Shown here: positions 9,356 to 18,513 of the stretch, in pieces | Position numbering within the stretch: the first letter of the stretch is position 1 | How the letters are laid out: each line of letters opens with the position of its first letter | NCBI RefSeq assembly: GCF_007922615.2 | Contig: NZ_CP042301.2 | Span: 682,001-746,000, forward strand | Origin: Nitratireductor mangrovi | Lineage (GTDB): Bacteria; Pseudomonadota; Alphaproteobacteria; Rhizobiales; Rhizobiaceae | Direction: 5' to 3' | DNA length: 64,000 nucleotides | Notes under the pieces: generated by a model | Told to the model about the DNA's origin: nothing | What the model saw: the letters and a program-made list of their open reading frames with translations, nothing else | The model's database searches: none | Made by a program: the position numbers and the translations under genes

Positions 9356-11767
9356 TCAATTGTTTCCGAGAGCGCCCGATGACGTTCCGATATCGCCGAG
9401 CGTGCGGAAGGAAAGGGTGAATCCGACGCTGTAGCTGACCGCCTGCGAGATCGTGTTCTGCGAGCGCGAGAATGTCATCGAATAGTTGAAGCACTCGTCA
9501 TCATAGGCGAAACCGAACGAGCTGCTGGCCAGCGTGTCGGACACGAGGTCGTAGGTGCCGGAAGCGAACACACTCCAGTATTCGTGCAGTTGCGCCCGCC
9601 CGCCGAGGGTGACCTCCTGGCGATCGGCGGCGAAGCCGTAGAGCGGTTGCGCGTCGATGAACGTATAGCCGGCGTTGATCCTGTGACCGTCGAACGGGAT
9701 CGAGATGCTCGTTTCGGCGCGGCGCATGGCCAGCGTCTTTTCGTCGAAACGGCCACCGGCGCTGAAGATGACGCCGCCCGGAGAGGTCACGCTGGCCATG
9801 CCGACGAAATCGGACACATCGGTTTCCAGGCCGGAAAAGGCGCCGACATTGACCAGATCGGGCGAGGCGAACGGGTTGTCGCCGGCCAGGTGATAGGATT
9901 GGCCGAAGATAGCGTTCGCCGCCCAGCCATTGGCGAAGCTTCCGGAGTAACGGAAGCCGAGATTGGCCCTCACACCGCTTTCTATGCGGTCGTAGCCGGA
10001 AAACTTGTCGCGTTCGAACAGCGTCGAGGCGTCGAAGACAAGGCTCTGGGCGTCCTCGTTGGGAATGCCCAGCGTTCCCGCGTGGGCGACGTCTGGGCGG
10101 ATGAACAGCTGCGCGATCGGCTCGAGCACATGGGTTGCACTCGCGGTGGAAAACAGCACCGGCCAGCGCGCCTCGAGCCCGGCCGTCGCCATCGCCCGGA
10201 AATACGACGACCGAATATCGGCCGCGACAGCGCCGTAGGCGGTTCCGTCGTTCGAATAGGCCGCGCCAGAGATGCCCCCCGCCATCGTGCCCACCGCTCC
10301 CATTGCGGCGGCGCTGGTGTCGACCCCGATGCCGTCGATCCGCGCATGCAGGGACGGCGTCACCAGGAGCCCGCCGGAGGTGACGTGGGTCTTCTTCCAC
10401 TCCGCCTCCGCGGTGACACGCCCGTTCGTGCCGTCATAGCCGGGCACCGCCGGCCGCCCCGGCAGGAAATCGAGCCGATCGCGGTGGATGACCTGCGTGT
10501 TGATGTCGAAGCTGAGCTCGCCGCCGGCAACGGGCTCGTCGACCGTGTAGGAATAGTCGAAGGAGGGCAGCACCCAGGGCTGCACCGGGTCGCGCGCTGC
10601 CGCGCTGGTCCGCGGTGTCACTTCCTGGACCTGGAACTTGTAGAAGCGCAGGTCGAAATAGTTTCGGTCGTTGATGCCGGTCAGGTAGATCTGGTTGCGG
10701 CGTACATATTCCGCGTAGCCGCCTATCCCGTAAGTGTGCGAAAAATTCGGATCGGTCTGCACCAGCACATCCCAGCCGAAGGTCCAGCGCGGGTTGATCT
10801 GGAACCGTCCCTTGGAACCGGCCATGAAGCGTGTCGTGACGGTCCGGTCGACATAGCCGGGGGTAAAGGCGGTCGGTTCCTGCTGGTCGATGCCGGCGAT
10901 CTTGATCGAATACTCGCCCGAATTGAACCGCTGCCGCCACTCGACCTCGCCCATGAAGCCCTGGCGGCCGTAATAGGTCGGGGCGATAGTCAGGTCATAG
11001 GTCGGCGACAGCGCGAAGAAGTAGGGTATCGTGACACTGTTGCCGAGGTCGTCGGAAAAGCCGATGCCGGGAAACAGGAAGCCGCTTTTGCGCTTGACGG
11101 TCGGGTCGGCCATCTCGAAGGCCGGCAGGTAGGCGATCGGCAGGCCGAACAGCTCGAAGCGCGGCTTTTCGAAACGCACCGTCTTGGCGTCGGCGTTCCA
11201 GATGATCCGGCGCGATTTGATGCGCCAGACCGGCGCCTTGTCCGGCTTTTCCTCGCAAGGCTCGCAAGCGGTGTAGACGCCGTTGACGAAGGTCGTCACG
11301 GTGCCGCCGCGCCGCTCGGCACTCTCGGCCCCGAAATAGGTCTTGTCGGCGGTCTCCACGCGCAGCGCCGCGACGAAGCCGTCCTTGAAGTCGTCGGTGA
11401 CGTCGATCTCGTCGGAAAAGATGCGCGTGCCCTGCGGGTCGACGATCTCGACATTGCCGGTCGCCACCAGGCGGCCCGTCGCCTGGTTGTAGACGACGCG
11501 ATGGGCAACCATCTTGTTGCCGCCATAGTCGATGCGCACCGAACCTTCGGCGGTCACCGTCTGGTTGACGTTGTCGTAGGTAAGGGTATCGGCTTCCAGC
11601 AGCAACTGGTCGGAGGAGCTGACGCTGGCGCCAAGATCGTCGATGATCTGGGCACGGGCCGACGGGATGTCGACGGCGCCGGCAATGAGCAGGCCGGCGA
11701 GCGCGGTCGCACTCCCCAGAAGGCGCCTTTGCAGGCGCCTTTCGCCGCTAGCCCTCCTCAACCCCAC
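9356..11767 (-). CDS. lptD: LPS-assembly protein LptD
   Basis: An 803-residue outer-membrane protein that inserts lipopolysaccharide into the outer leaflet. After a signal peptide (about 1-40, ending in SARA) comes an OstA/LptA-like beta-jellyroll domain (about 50-200) and a long beta-barrel with many alternating aromatic strands to the C-terminus. A CEPCEE cysteine pair lies between the two domains, consistent with the disulfides known in LptD. The start is a GTG that shares its first base with the lptG stop codon (TAGTG). An upstream in-frame ATG would put 22 residues inside lptG. The gene follows lptF and lptG in one run. Confidence 0.93.
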   Translation of the reverse strand: MGLRRASGERRLQRRLLGSATALAGLLIAGAVDIPSARAQIIDDLGASVSSSDQLLLEADTLTYDNVNQTVTAEGSVRIDYGGNKMVAHRVVYNQATGRLVATGNVEIVDPQGTRIFSDEIDVTDDFKDGFVAALRVETADKTYFGAESAERRGGTVTTFVNGVYTACEPCEEKPDKAPVWRIKSRRIIWNADAKTVRFEKPRFELFGLPIAYLPAFEMADPTVKRKSGFLFPGIGFSDDLGNSVTIPYFFALSPTYDLTIAPTYYGRQGFMGEVEWRQRFNSGEYSIKIAGIDQQEPTAFTPGYVDRTVTTRFMAGSKGRFQINPRWTFGWDVLVQTDPNFSHTYGIGGYAEYVRRNQIYLTGINDRNYFDLRFYKFQVQEVTPRTSAAARDPVQPWVLPSFDYSYTVDEPVAGGELSFDINTQVIHRDRLDFLPGRPAVPGYDGTNGRVTAEAEWKKTHVTSGGLLVTPSLHARIDGIGVDTSAAAMGAVGTMAGGISGAAYSNDGTAYGAVAADIRSSYFRAMATAGLEARWPVLFSTASATHVLEPIAQLFIRPDVAHAGTLGIPNEDAQSLVFDASTLFERDKFSGYDRIESGVRANLGFRYSGSFANGWAANAIFGQSYHLAGDNPFASPDLVNVGAFSGLETDVSDFVGMASVTSPGGVIFSAGGRFDEKTLAMRRAETSISIPFDGHRINAGYTFIDAQPLYGFAADRQEVTLGGRAQLHEYWSVFASGTYDLVSDTLASSSFGFAYDDECFNYSMTFSRSQNTISQAVSYSVGFTLSFRTLGDIGTSSGALGNN

Positions 11768-12855
11768 TAACCGTCCTCCTTGTGCAGCAAGAATGTAACT
11801 CCGAACAATGCTGCAATGACAACTGGCAGCCATGCCGCGACCACGGGCGGCACGATCCCCGCGCTGCCGAACGCCTTGACCAAGGTCGACACGACATAAA
11901 GCAGAAAGCCGGCCACGATGCCACCCAGAATCAGGTGCCCGGACTGGCCGAGACGGACGAAGCGCATCGAAACCGTTGCCGCTATCAGCGTCATGGCGAC
12001 CAGTAGTGGCGGAAGTGCCACAAGTGAATGATAATGCATCGAAAATGCGCTGGCGGAAAATCCGTAGGCCTTGGCGGTCTCGATCTTCTCGCCGAGTTCG
12101 AAGAACGGCGTCGCCTCGGGTCGCGCCAGTCGCTGCTCGACGAATTCGGGCCTGAGTCCCGTCGCCACCCGCGCCGATTCGAGCGTAACCGGCCTGTCGC
12201 CGGTCTCGAAGCGCCGCACCTGCTCGAGCGCCCAGTAGCCGTCGCGGAGTTGAGCGCGCTTGGCGTCCTGGCGGGCGACGATGTCGCCGTCGTCGTCGAG
12301 GTGGATGAAGACCGCGTCGGAGAGCGTCAGTCCGTTGTCGAGCACGGCGCGGGCGCCGATGATGGTGTCGCCGTCGTCGGTCCGCTGCCGCAGCCAGGGT
12401 GCCGCGAAGGCGGAAACCACGTTGGACTGCCCCGAGCGAAGCTCCGCTTCCAGTTCCTCGACGCGGCCCAGGCCCTTTGCCGCGATCGGGTTCAGGAGGA
12501 GCACCGACGCCAGCCCGAACAAGAGCGCCCCAATGCAGATCGGCAGCAGGAACTGCCAGGCCGAGACGCCTGCCGCTCTTGTCACGACGAGTTCGTATTT
12601 GCGGTTGAGCGAAACCAGCGTCGCCATCGCCGAAAACAGCGCCACGAAGGGAATGGTCTGCAGGAGCACCATCGGCACCCGCAACGTGCTCATCAGCAGG
12701 CCGAGATCGAGAGAATAGCCGGGCAGTCCGGAGAAGCGGCCCGATTGCTCGGTGAAGTCGATGATGTAGACGAGCGCGAAGATCCCGGCCAGGAACCAGC
12801 CCGTGATCACCAGATAGCGGCGGAAGAAATACTGCCCGAGGGTCCAGCCGATCAC
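11767..12855 (-). CDS. lptG: LPS export ABC transporter permease LptG
   Basis: A 362-residue inner-membrane subunit of the LptB2FG exporter that extracts LPS from the inner membrane. It shows the YjgP/YjgQ layout: three N-terminal membrane segments (about 13-35, 55-80, 95-120), a periplasmic jellyroll domain (about 130-265) and three C-terminal segments, with the conserved FSAMATLVSLNRKYELVVTRAAG stretch near residues 70-95 (family coupling-helix region). It starts with a GTG that overlaps the lptF stop (GTGA), which suggests coupling of the two permease subunits. Confidence 0.92.
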   Translation of the reverse strand: MIGWTLGQYFFRRYLVITGWFLAGIFALVYIIDFTEQSGRFSGLPGYSLDLGLLMSTLRVPMVLLQTIPFVALFSAMATLVSLNRKYELVVTRAAGVSAWQFLLPICIGALLFGLASVLLLNPIAAKGLGRVEELEAELRSGQSNVVSAFAAPWLRQRTDDGDTIIGARAVLDNGLTLSDAVFIHLDDDGDIVARQDAKRAQLRDGYWALEQVRRFETGDRPVTLESARVATGLRPEFVEQRLARPEATPFFELGEKIETAKAYGFSASAFSMHYHSLVALPPLLVAMTLIAATVSMRFVRLGQSGHLILGGIVAGFLLYVVSTLVKAFGSAGIVPPVVAAWLPVVIAALFGVTFLLHKEDG

Positions 12856-14051
12856 GGGCTGCCCCCTTCGAGGCGGCGCCCGGACACGCCGAAGCGCAAC
12901 CTCAGCAGACGAGCGCGCGCTGCGTTGAAGAGCCCGGCGACGCGGTCGGTCCACGACGCCGGGAACTCGAACACCTTGTTGCGTGCGATGAAATAGGCCG
13001 CGAACGCGCCGTTGAGGATCGGTACCGCGTAGACGAGTGGCACGAAGGCACTCGAGTTTTCTGCCTTGTCGGCGACGAAATAGCCCTCCCAGCGCACAAG
13101 CAGCGCGAAGCAGATCGCGGTCACCATGGGATGCACCCTGGCCTGTCGGTGCGATCGCACGTCACCGGCCGCCGCCAGCGCGATCAGCGCGAAGACCAGC
13201 GGATAGGCCCATTCGGTGAAGCGCCGGTGCAGTTCGGCGTAGAAGAAGGCCGGCGCGTTCTTCACATAGCCGTCGTTGGGATCCGGCCAAAGCAGATAGG
13301 TGAGCGTCTGGTCCTTTGGCGCATATTGCGCAGCCGCCGCCTTCGGCGCGAACTCGGAGAGGTCGAAGGCGTAGGAGGCGTAGCGCACCACGGAGACGTC
13401 GCCGCCCGGGCTCTTGCGGTGCACCTCGCCGTCGATCATGAACAGGAATTGCTGGTCATCGCGCTGCTGCACCTCGCCATATTTGGCGTAGTAGTTGAGA
13501 TCGATGCCCTCCTGCCGCGAATCAGCGACGAAGATGCCACCCAGCCGGCCGTCGGGCAGGCGCTCGGCGATCTGCACGAACAGGCCCTCGTCGATCTTGC
13601 GGAACGTGCCTTCCTGGATGACGGTCGACAGCAGGTCGGCATGCGCGGTTGCGACGATCTCGCGCACGCGCTGGCGCGACAGCGGTTCGACCAGATTGTT
13701 GACCAGGAAGGCCAGCACGCAGGCCATCAGCGCCAGGACGAGCATCGGCTTGAGGATGGTCGAGCGCGAGGAGCCGGACGCCGCGATCACGGCCAGCTCG
13801 GAATCCTGGTTCATCGTCGTGAGCGTCTGCGAAATGCCGATGATGATCGCGAACGGCATCACCACCGGCACGACCTTCGGCAACAGCAGAGTCGCCAGTT
13901 CGAGGAAGGTCCCGGCGGTCTGGCCGCTGTCGGTGACGATGTTGATGCGCGCCAGGATCTGCGTCGTCCACGCGATCGCCAGCGCCACCAGGAGCGCCCC
14001 CGCGGACAGTTTGAACGCGCGTGAGAAGATATATCTTTCGACGAGCTTCAT
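12852..14051 (-). CDS. lptF: LPS export ABC transporter permease LptF
   Basis: A 399-residue partner permease of LptG in the LPS exporter, with the same YjgP/YjgQ architecture of six membrane segments around a periplasmic domain. The N-terminus MKLVERYIFSRAF is typical of the family, so the ATG at 14051 is chosen over longer upstream readings. The motif TLTTMNQDSELAVIAASG, around residues 75-95, matches the family coupling-helix region. It is the first gene of the minus-strand run lptF-lptG-lptD and is divergent from pepA across 277 bases that should hold both promoters. Confidence 0.92.
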   Translation of the reverse strand: MKLVERYIFSRAFKLSAGALLVALAIAWTTQILARINIVTDSGQTAGTFLELATLLLPKVVPVVMPFAIIIGISQTLTTMNQDSELAVIAASGSSRSTILKPMLVLALMACVLAFLVNNLVEPLSRQRVREIVATAHADLLSTVIQEGTFRKIDEGLFVQIAERLPDGRLGGIFVADSRQEGIDLNYYAKYGEVQQRDDQQFLFMIDGEVHRKSPGGDVSVVRYASYAFDLSEFAPKAAAAQYAPKDQTLTYLLWPDPNDGYVKNAPAFFYAELHRRFTEWAYPLVFALIALAAAGDVRSHRQARVHPMVTAICFALLVRWEGYFVADKAENSSAFVPLVYAVPILNGAFAAYFIARNKVFEFPASWTDRVAGLFNAARARLLRLRFGVSGRRLEGGSP

Positions 14052-14328
14052 CGCGAAAGTGTTGACGTCCCTGTTCGTGGCGCGCCCGGCGCTCAACCCC
14101 GCCGCCAAACTAGGCAAAGCGGGCTGTTCCTACAAGGTTCAGGCGGCGATCCCGTGTCCCGCGACGATCGTGCCCAAGCAAGGCTAAAAAAGGACCAAGG
14201 GACGCGGTTAGCGAAAGGTTAAGCCACCGGTTCCCGAGTCGATTCGCTTGCCTCGCTCTGCCGGACTTTCTAGGGTCTGCGCCGATTCAACCGCAATCCC
14301 CATCTCCTCAGTCTTTTTCGGGAATCTC

Positions 14329-15834
14329 ATGCCGCAATCGCCCAAGATCAGTTTTGCCAAGTTTTCCGCCCCCCGGAAGGGCAGCGTGCTTGTCATCGCC
14401 ACGCAGGACAACAAGATCGCCGACACCGCCAGCGCCCTCGATCCGGCCGGCGTCATCGCCCGCGCCATCAAGGTTGCCGACTACAAGGGCAAGGCCGGCG
14501 CCACGCTCGAGATACTGGCGCCGGACGGCGCTCCCTATGACCGTTTCGCGGTCATCGGAGCCGGCGAGGCCGCCAAGCGCGACGAAAACGTCTGGATGCG
14601 GCTTGGCGGCGCCTGCTGGCCGCTGCTGAAGAAGGCGGGCGAGGCCGTTATCGTCTTCGACGCGGCCGACGAGACGCCGGACGAGGCCGCGGCCGCCGCC
14701 TGTGCGCTCGGCATTCTGCTCAGGGCCTATGCCTTCGACAAATACAAGACCCGCAAGGACAAGGACGACGACGGCGACAAGGCGAAAGACAAGGACAAGC
14801 CGGTGCGCGTCACCATCCAGTGCGCCAATCCCGGCCGTGCCAAGAAGGCCTTCGCCGATGGCGAGGCGATCGCCGGCGGCGTCAACCTTGCCCGCGACCT
14901 CGTCAATGAGCCGGCCAACCTGCTCGGCCCGGTCGAATTCGCGGCGCGCGCCAAGGCGCTCGAGGAACTCGGCGTCGAGGTCGAACTGCTCACCGAGAAG
15001 GAGATGAAGAAGCTCGGCATGGGTGCGCTCCTCGGCGTTGCCCAGGGCTCGGCGCGGCCGCCGCGGCTGGCGATCATGCAGTGGAAGGGCGGCAAGGCCA
15101 AGGACGCGCCGCTGGCCTTCGTCGGCAAGGGCGTCGTGTTCGATTCCGGCGGCATCTCCATCAAGCCCGCCGCCGGCATGGAGGACATGAAGGGCGACAT
15201 GGGCGGTGCGGCCGCCGTCACCGGGCTGATGCACGCGCTCGCCGCCCGCAAGGCCAAGGTCAACGCCGTCGGCATCATCGGCCTGGTCGAGAACATGCTC
15301 GACGGCAATGCCCAGCGCCCCGGCGACATCGTCACCTCGATGTCGGGCCAGACCATCGAGGTCCTGAACACCGACGCCGAAGGCCGGCTCGTGCTCGCCG
15401 ATGCGCTCTGGTACTGCAATGACCGATTCAAGCCGAAATTCATGATCAACCTCGCCACGCTCACGGGCGCCATCATGATTGCGCTCGGCCAGGAGCATGC
15501 CGGCCTGTTCTCCAACGACGACGGACTTGCCGGAAACCTCGCCGCGGCGGGCACGGCGAGCGGCGAGAAGGTGTGGCGCATGCCGATGGGGCCGGAATAC
15601 GACAAGCTGATAGATTCCAGGAACGCCGACATGAAGAACATCGGCGGCCGCTATGGCGGCGCCATCACAGCAGCGCAGTTCCTGCAGCGCTTCGTGAAGG
15701 ATACGCCCTGGGCGCATCTCGACATCGCCGGCACCGCCATGGGCTCGCCATCGAACGATCTCAACCAGTCCTGGGGCTCGGGCTACGGCGTCAGGCTGCT
15801 CGATCGCATGGTGAGGGACAGCTACGAGAAGTGA
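14329..15834 (+). CDS. pepA: Leucyl aminopeptidase PepA
   Basis: A 501-residue cytosolic M17 metallo-exopeptidase that removes N-terminal residues from peptides. The C-terminal catalytic half has the metal-binding stretch [13 protein letters not shown] (about 268-280), the EDMKGDMGG segment and the family signature NTDAEGRL at 347-354. Between the N-terminal domain and the catalytic half is a very charged linker of alternating lysines and aspartates (about 139-158). The ATG at 14329 gives the usual N-terminus; an upstream in-frame start at 14248 is unlikely because it would fill the promoter region. The last bases overlap holC. Confidence 0.95.
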   Translation: MPQSPKISFAKFSAPRKGSVLVIATQDNKIADTASALDPAGVIARAIKVADYKGKAGATLEILAPDGAPYDRFAVIGAGEAAKRDENVWMRLGGACWPLLKKAGEAVIVFDAADETPDEAAAAACALGILLRAYAFDKYKTRKDKDDDGDKAKDKDKPVRVTIQCANPGRAKKAFADGEAIAGGVNLARDLVNEPANLLGPVEFAARAKALEELGVEVELLTEKEMKKLGMGALLGVAQGSARPPRLAIMQWKGGKAKDAPLAFVGKGVVFDSGGISIKPAAGMEDMKGDMGGAAAVTGLMHALAARKAKVNAVGIIGLVENMLDGNAQRPGDIVTSMSGQTIEVLNTDAEGRLVLADALWYCNDRFKPKFMINLATLTGAIMIALGQEHAGLFSNDDGLAGNLAAAGTASGEKVWRMPMGPEYDKLIDSRNADMKNIGGRYGGAITAAQFLQRFVKDTPWAHLDIAGTAMGSPSNDLNQSWGSGYGVRLLDRMVRDSYEK

Positions 15835-16280
15835 CCGAGGTTCTGTTCTACCACCTGACCGACTCGACGCTGGAAGACGCGCTTCCGACCCTGGTCGAAC
15901 GGTCGCTGCAGCGCGGCTGGAAGGTGGTGGTCCAGACCGGCAGCGAGGAGCGCCGCGACGCGCTCGACCAGCATCTGTGGACCTGGCGCGACGATTCCTT
16001 CATCGGCCACGCCACCGACCGCGAGCCGCATGCGGACGAGCAGCCGGTGCTCCTGACCACCGGGCCGGACAACGCCAACGGCGCCACCGTGCGCTTCGTC
16101 GTCGATGGCGCCGAGCCGCCCGACCTCGGCGGCTACGAACGTGCCGTGATCATGTTCGACGGCCATGACGAGGCACATCTGGAAGCCGCGCGCCGCCACT
16201 GGAAGGCGCTGAAGGCTGCCGGCCATCAGGCGACCTACTGGCAGCAGACAGAGGACCGGCGCTGGGAGCGCAAGGCGTGA
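15831..16280 (+). CDS. holC: DNA polymerase III chi subunit HolC
   Basis: A 149-residue clamp-loader accessory protein that links the polymerase III holoenzyme to single-strand-binding protein. The N-terminus [20 protein letters not shown], the [16 protein letters not shown] stretch and [11 protein letters not shown] are typical of the family. The start is a GTG overlapping the pepA stop (GTGA). The pepA-holC order is conserved across many proteobacteria and supports the call. Confidence 0.92.
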   Translation: MTEVLFYHLTDSTLEDALPTLVERSLQRGWKVVVQTGSEERRDALDQHLWTWRDDSFIGHATDREPHADEQPVLLTTGPDNANGATVRFVVDGAEPPDLGGYERAVIMFDGHDEAHLEAARRHWKALKAAGHQATYWQQTEDRRWERKA

Positions 16281-16963
16281 CGGACGATTTCGAGCGCCGC
16301 CGCGAGGAGGCGAAAAAGCGCATCGACCGCCTCGATTCGCGCGAGCTCGAACGCCAGCCCGACCGCAAGGATTTCTTCGACCAGGTCTACGAACAGGCCG
16401 GGGGCGACGCCGCGGCGGTGCCATGGGCCGACCTGCAGGCCAAGAAGCAACTGGCCGACTGGCTGGCCGATCACGCTGGCGCCGGCCGTACTGCGATCGA
16501 CGTCGCCTGCGGTCTCGGCGACAATGCCGAGGCATTGGCCGCGGCCGGCTACCGGACCACGGCCTTCGACCTGTCGCGAAAGGCGATCGACTGGGCGAGG
16601 CAACGCTTCCCAGACTCGCCGGTCGACTATCGGGTCGCGGATCTCCTGGAATTGCCGCGCGGCTGGATCGGCGTCTTCGATCTCGTCCATGAATGCTACA
16701 CCATCCAGTCCGTGGCGCCGTCGATGCACCGTGCGTTCACCGAGGCGATCGCCTCGCTGGTCGCGCCCGGCGGCACGCTGCTGGTCTACACGCGGCTGCG
16801 GCCGGTGGGCGAGGCGGTGGACGGCCCGCCATGGCCGCTGACCGAGGACGAGGCCGGCCATTTCGCGCATCTCGGCTTTGAGCTGGTGAACGAGACCCGC
16901 TTCGCCTTCCAGCGGCCCGACCGGACCAGTCCGCACGTCTTCGCCGAATGGCGCCGGGCCTGA
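16277..16963 (+). CDS. Class I SAM-dependent methyltransferase
   Basis: A 228-residue protein with a Rossmann-type methyltransferase core: AIDVACGLGDNAEAL (about 74-88) is motif I, TAFDLSRKAIDWARQRF is the second beta-strand region and LVAPGGTLLVYTR a later core strand. A charged helical N-terminus (DFERRREEAKKRI) precedes it. The substrate cannot be inferred; thiopurine or small-molecule methyltransferase-like proteins are the nearest general type. The GTG start overlaps the holC stop (GTGA), so it is probably made from the same transcript. Confidence 0.85.
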   Translation: MTDDFERRREEAKKRIDRLDSRELERQPDRKDFFDQVYEQAGGDAAAVPWADLQAKKQLADWLADHAGAGRTAIDVACGLGDNAEALAAAGYRTTAFDLSRKAIDWARQRFPDSPVDYRVADLLELPRGWIGVFDLVHECYTIQSVAPSMHRAFTEAIASLVAPGGTLLVYTRLRPVGEAVDGPPWPLTEDEAGHFAHLGFELVNETRFAFQRPDRTSPHVFAEWRRA

Positions 16964-17070
16964 GAGCGGCCGGCGCGGTTTCTGGACATCGCCCGGAGGC
17001 CGTGCCACATCGCTGACGCGGCAAGAAGCGAGGGCCAAAGGCGAGGGCCCGAAAGCAGGGGAACGTCACG

Positions 17071-17688
17071 TTGCGGTTTTTCTTCCTGATCATCTTGGCG
17101 GCGGGGCTGGCGCTCGGCATCGGCTATCCCTGGGCCGTGCAGAATGTCTCCGGCTATGAGATCGGCAACTACCGCGTCTTCGAGCGCGGCAGCGGGTTCA
17201 GCCCGGCCGAAGTGGCGCTGGCGCCGTCGGAGGCGCCGGTGCGTGTGCTGGTCGACATGGCCGCCACCGGCAATTTCCGTCCGACCAACAACCGCACCGT
17301 CTTGACCGTGACGGCGTCGACCGACGGCCGTACCGTGCTGGCCGAAACCGTTACCTTCGTGCACGCCGCCACCCATCAGGACAGCCCCCAGGTCGCCGGC
17401 CATGTCTATCGCGACGAGGTCGGCGTCATCGACCCGGTCGACGGCGAGCACCGCTACATGTTCACCGTCGGGCCGGGCGATGCCGAAGATGTCGAGATGG
17501 AAAGGGTCGACCTGATCCTGCGCGCCGGCGCCTTCGACCTCGACCCGCGCGCCGTGCCCGCCGGCTATGCCTTGATGGCGGTCGGCTTCATCGGCCTTGT
17601 CGTCGCATTCCGGTTTCGCCGCCGCCGCAAGGCGCAACGCTCCGAACCGAAGAAGCCGCGCTGGGGCAGGGGCGGCAAGTCGGATTGA
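17071..17688 (+). CDS. Unrecognised membrane-anchored protein
   Basis: A 205-residue protein I do not recognise. It has an N-terminal hydrophobic segment (about 2-20), a soluble part of about 145 residues with beta-strand character and the phrase VDMAATGNFRPTNNRTVLTV, a second membrane segment (about 166-184) and a very basic C-terminal tail (RFRRRRKAQRSEPKKPR). This suggests a periplasmic domain held by two membrane segments. The TTG start is supported by GGGGAAC eight bases or so upstream and by the hydrophobic segment that begins at once; no ATG fits better. Confidence 0.7.
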   Translation: MRFFFLIILAAGLALGIGYPWAVQNVSGYEIGNYRVFERGSGFSPAEVALAPSEAPVRVLVDMAATGNFRPTNNRTVLTVTASTDGRTVLAETVTFVHAATHQDSPQVAGHVYRDEVGVIDPVDGEHRYMFTVGPGDAEDVEMERVDLILRAGAFDLDPRAVPAGYALMAVGFIGLVVAFRFRRRRKAQRSEPKKPRWGRGGKSD

Positions 17689-17706
17689 ACAGGGCGGCCA
17701 CGCCGT

Positions 17707-18513
17707 TCAAATCTCGCCGAAGTCGCCCGAGCGGCCCTTGCCCGAGGCGAAGCGCGCCGCGCCTTCGCTGCCTTCGGCGCGGAAAGCAGCCGCACTTTTC
17801 CATTCATTGCCGAGCGCCGGCGCCATGCCGAGCGACCACTGTTGCATCGCCGATTTGCGGTCGGCACGCATGCAGGCCTGCGGGAAGCGGGCGATCTCGG
17901 TGGCCAGTTCCAGCGCCGTCTCCAGCGCCTTGCCATCTGCGCACAGCCGGTTGGCGAGTCCCATTTCAAGGCATTCCTGCGCTTCCGCCTTGCGCCCGGT
18001 CAGGATCAGGTCCATGGCGCGGCCGTGCCCGACGATGCGCGGCAGGCGCACCGTGCCGCCGTCGATCAGCGGCACGCCCCAGCGCCGGCAGTAGACGCCC
18101 ATATAGGCGCTCTCCTCCATGACGCGCAGGTCGCACCAGAGCGCCAGTTCCATGCCGCCGGCAACCGCCGGGCCGGCTACCGCGGCGATGACGGGCTTGG
18201 TCAAGGTCAGCCGTGTCGGCCCCATCGGTCCCTTGCGCGGCTGGTCTTCATGGCCGTCGAAGGCCGGGTCGAGGTCGTGGGCGGCAAACCATTGCTCGTC
18301 CATGCCGCCGGCCGCGTGCTTGAGGTCGAAGCCGGCGCAGAAGACGCCGCCGGCCCCGGTCAGCACCGCTACCTTGCGTTCCGGGTCGCGGTCGAAATCG
18401 ACAAAGGCGCGGAACAGCGCCTCCGCCATTGCCGGGTTGACGGCATTGCGCGCCTCGGCGCGGTCGATCGTCACGATCGTGATTTCGTTCCTGTTTTCGA
18501 CCGTCACCGTCAT
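17707..18513 (-). CDS. Enoyl-CoA hydratase/isomerase (crotonase) family protein
   Basis: A 268-residue member of the crotonase superfamily, which act on CoA thioesters. It has the N-terminal EARNAVNPAMAEAL stretch, the oxyanion-hole region GAGGVFCAGFDLK and the PAVAGGMELALWCDLRV core. The second acidic catalytic residue of true hydratases cannot be placed with certainty, so the reaction is open. Its ATG overlaps the stop of the ABC-F gene upstream (ATGA), so the two are likely co-translated although no functional link is obvious. Confidence 0.88.
   Translation of the reverse strand: MTVTVENRNEITIVTIDRAEARNAVNPAMAEALFRAFVDFDRDPERKVAVLTGAGGVFCAGFDLKHAAGGMDEQWFAAHDLDPAFDGHEDQPRKGPMGPTRLTLTKPVIAAVAGPAVAGGMELALWCDLRVMEESAYMGVYCRRWGVPLIDGGTVRLPRIVGHGRAMDLILTGRKAEAQECLEMGLANRLCADGKALETALELATEIARFPQACMRADRKSAMQQWSLGMAPALGNEWKSAAAFRAEGSEGAARFASGKGRSGDFGEI

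Noticed and set aside
9584..11770. 728-codon open frame on the plus strand opposite lptD
   Set aside because: lptD on the other strand has a signal peptide and barrel pattern and stands in a conserved operon. The plus-strand product has no domain features.
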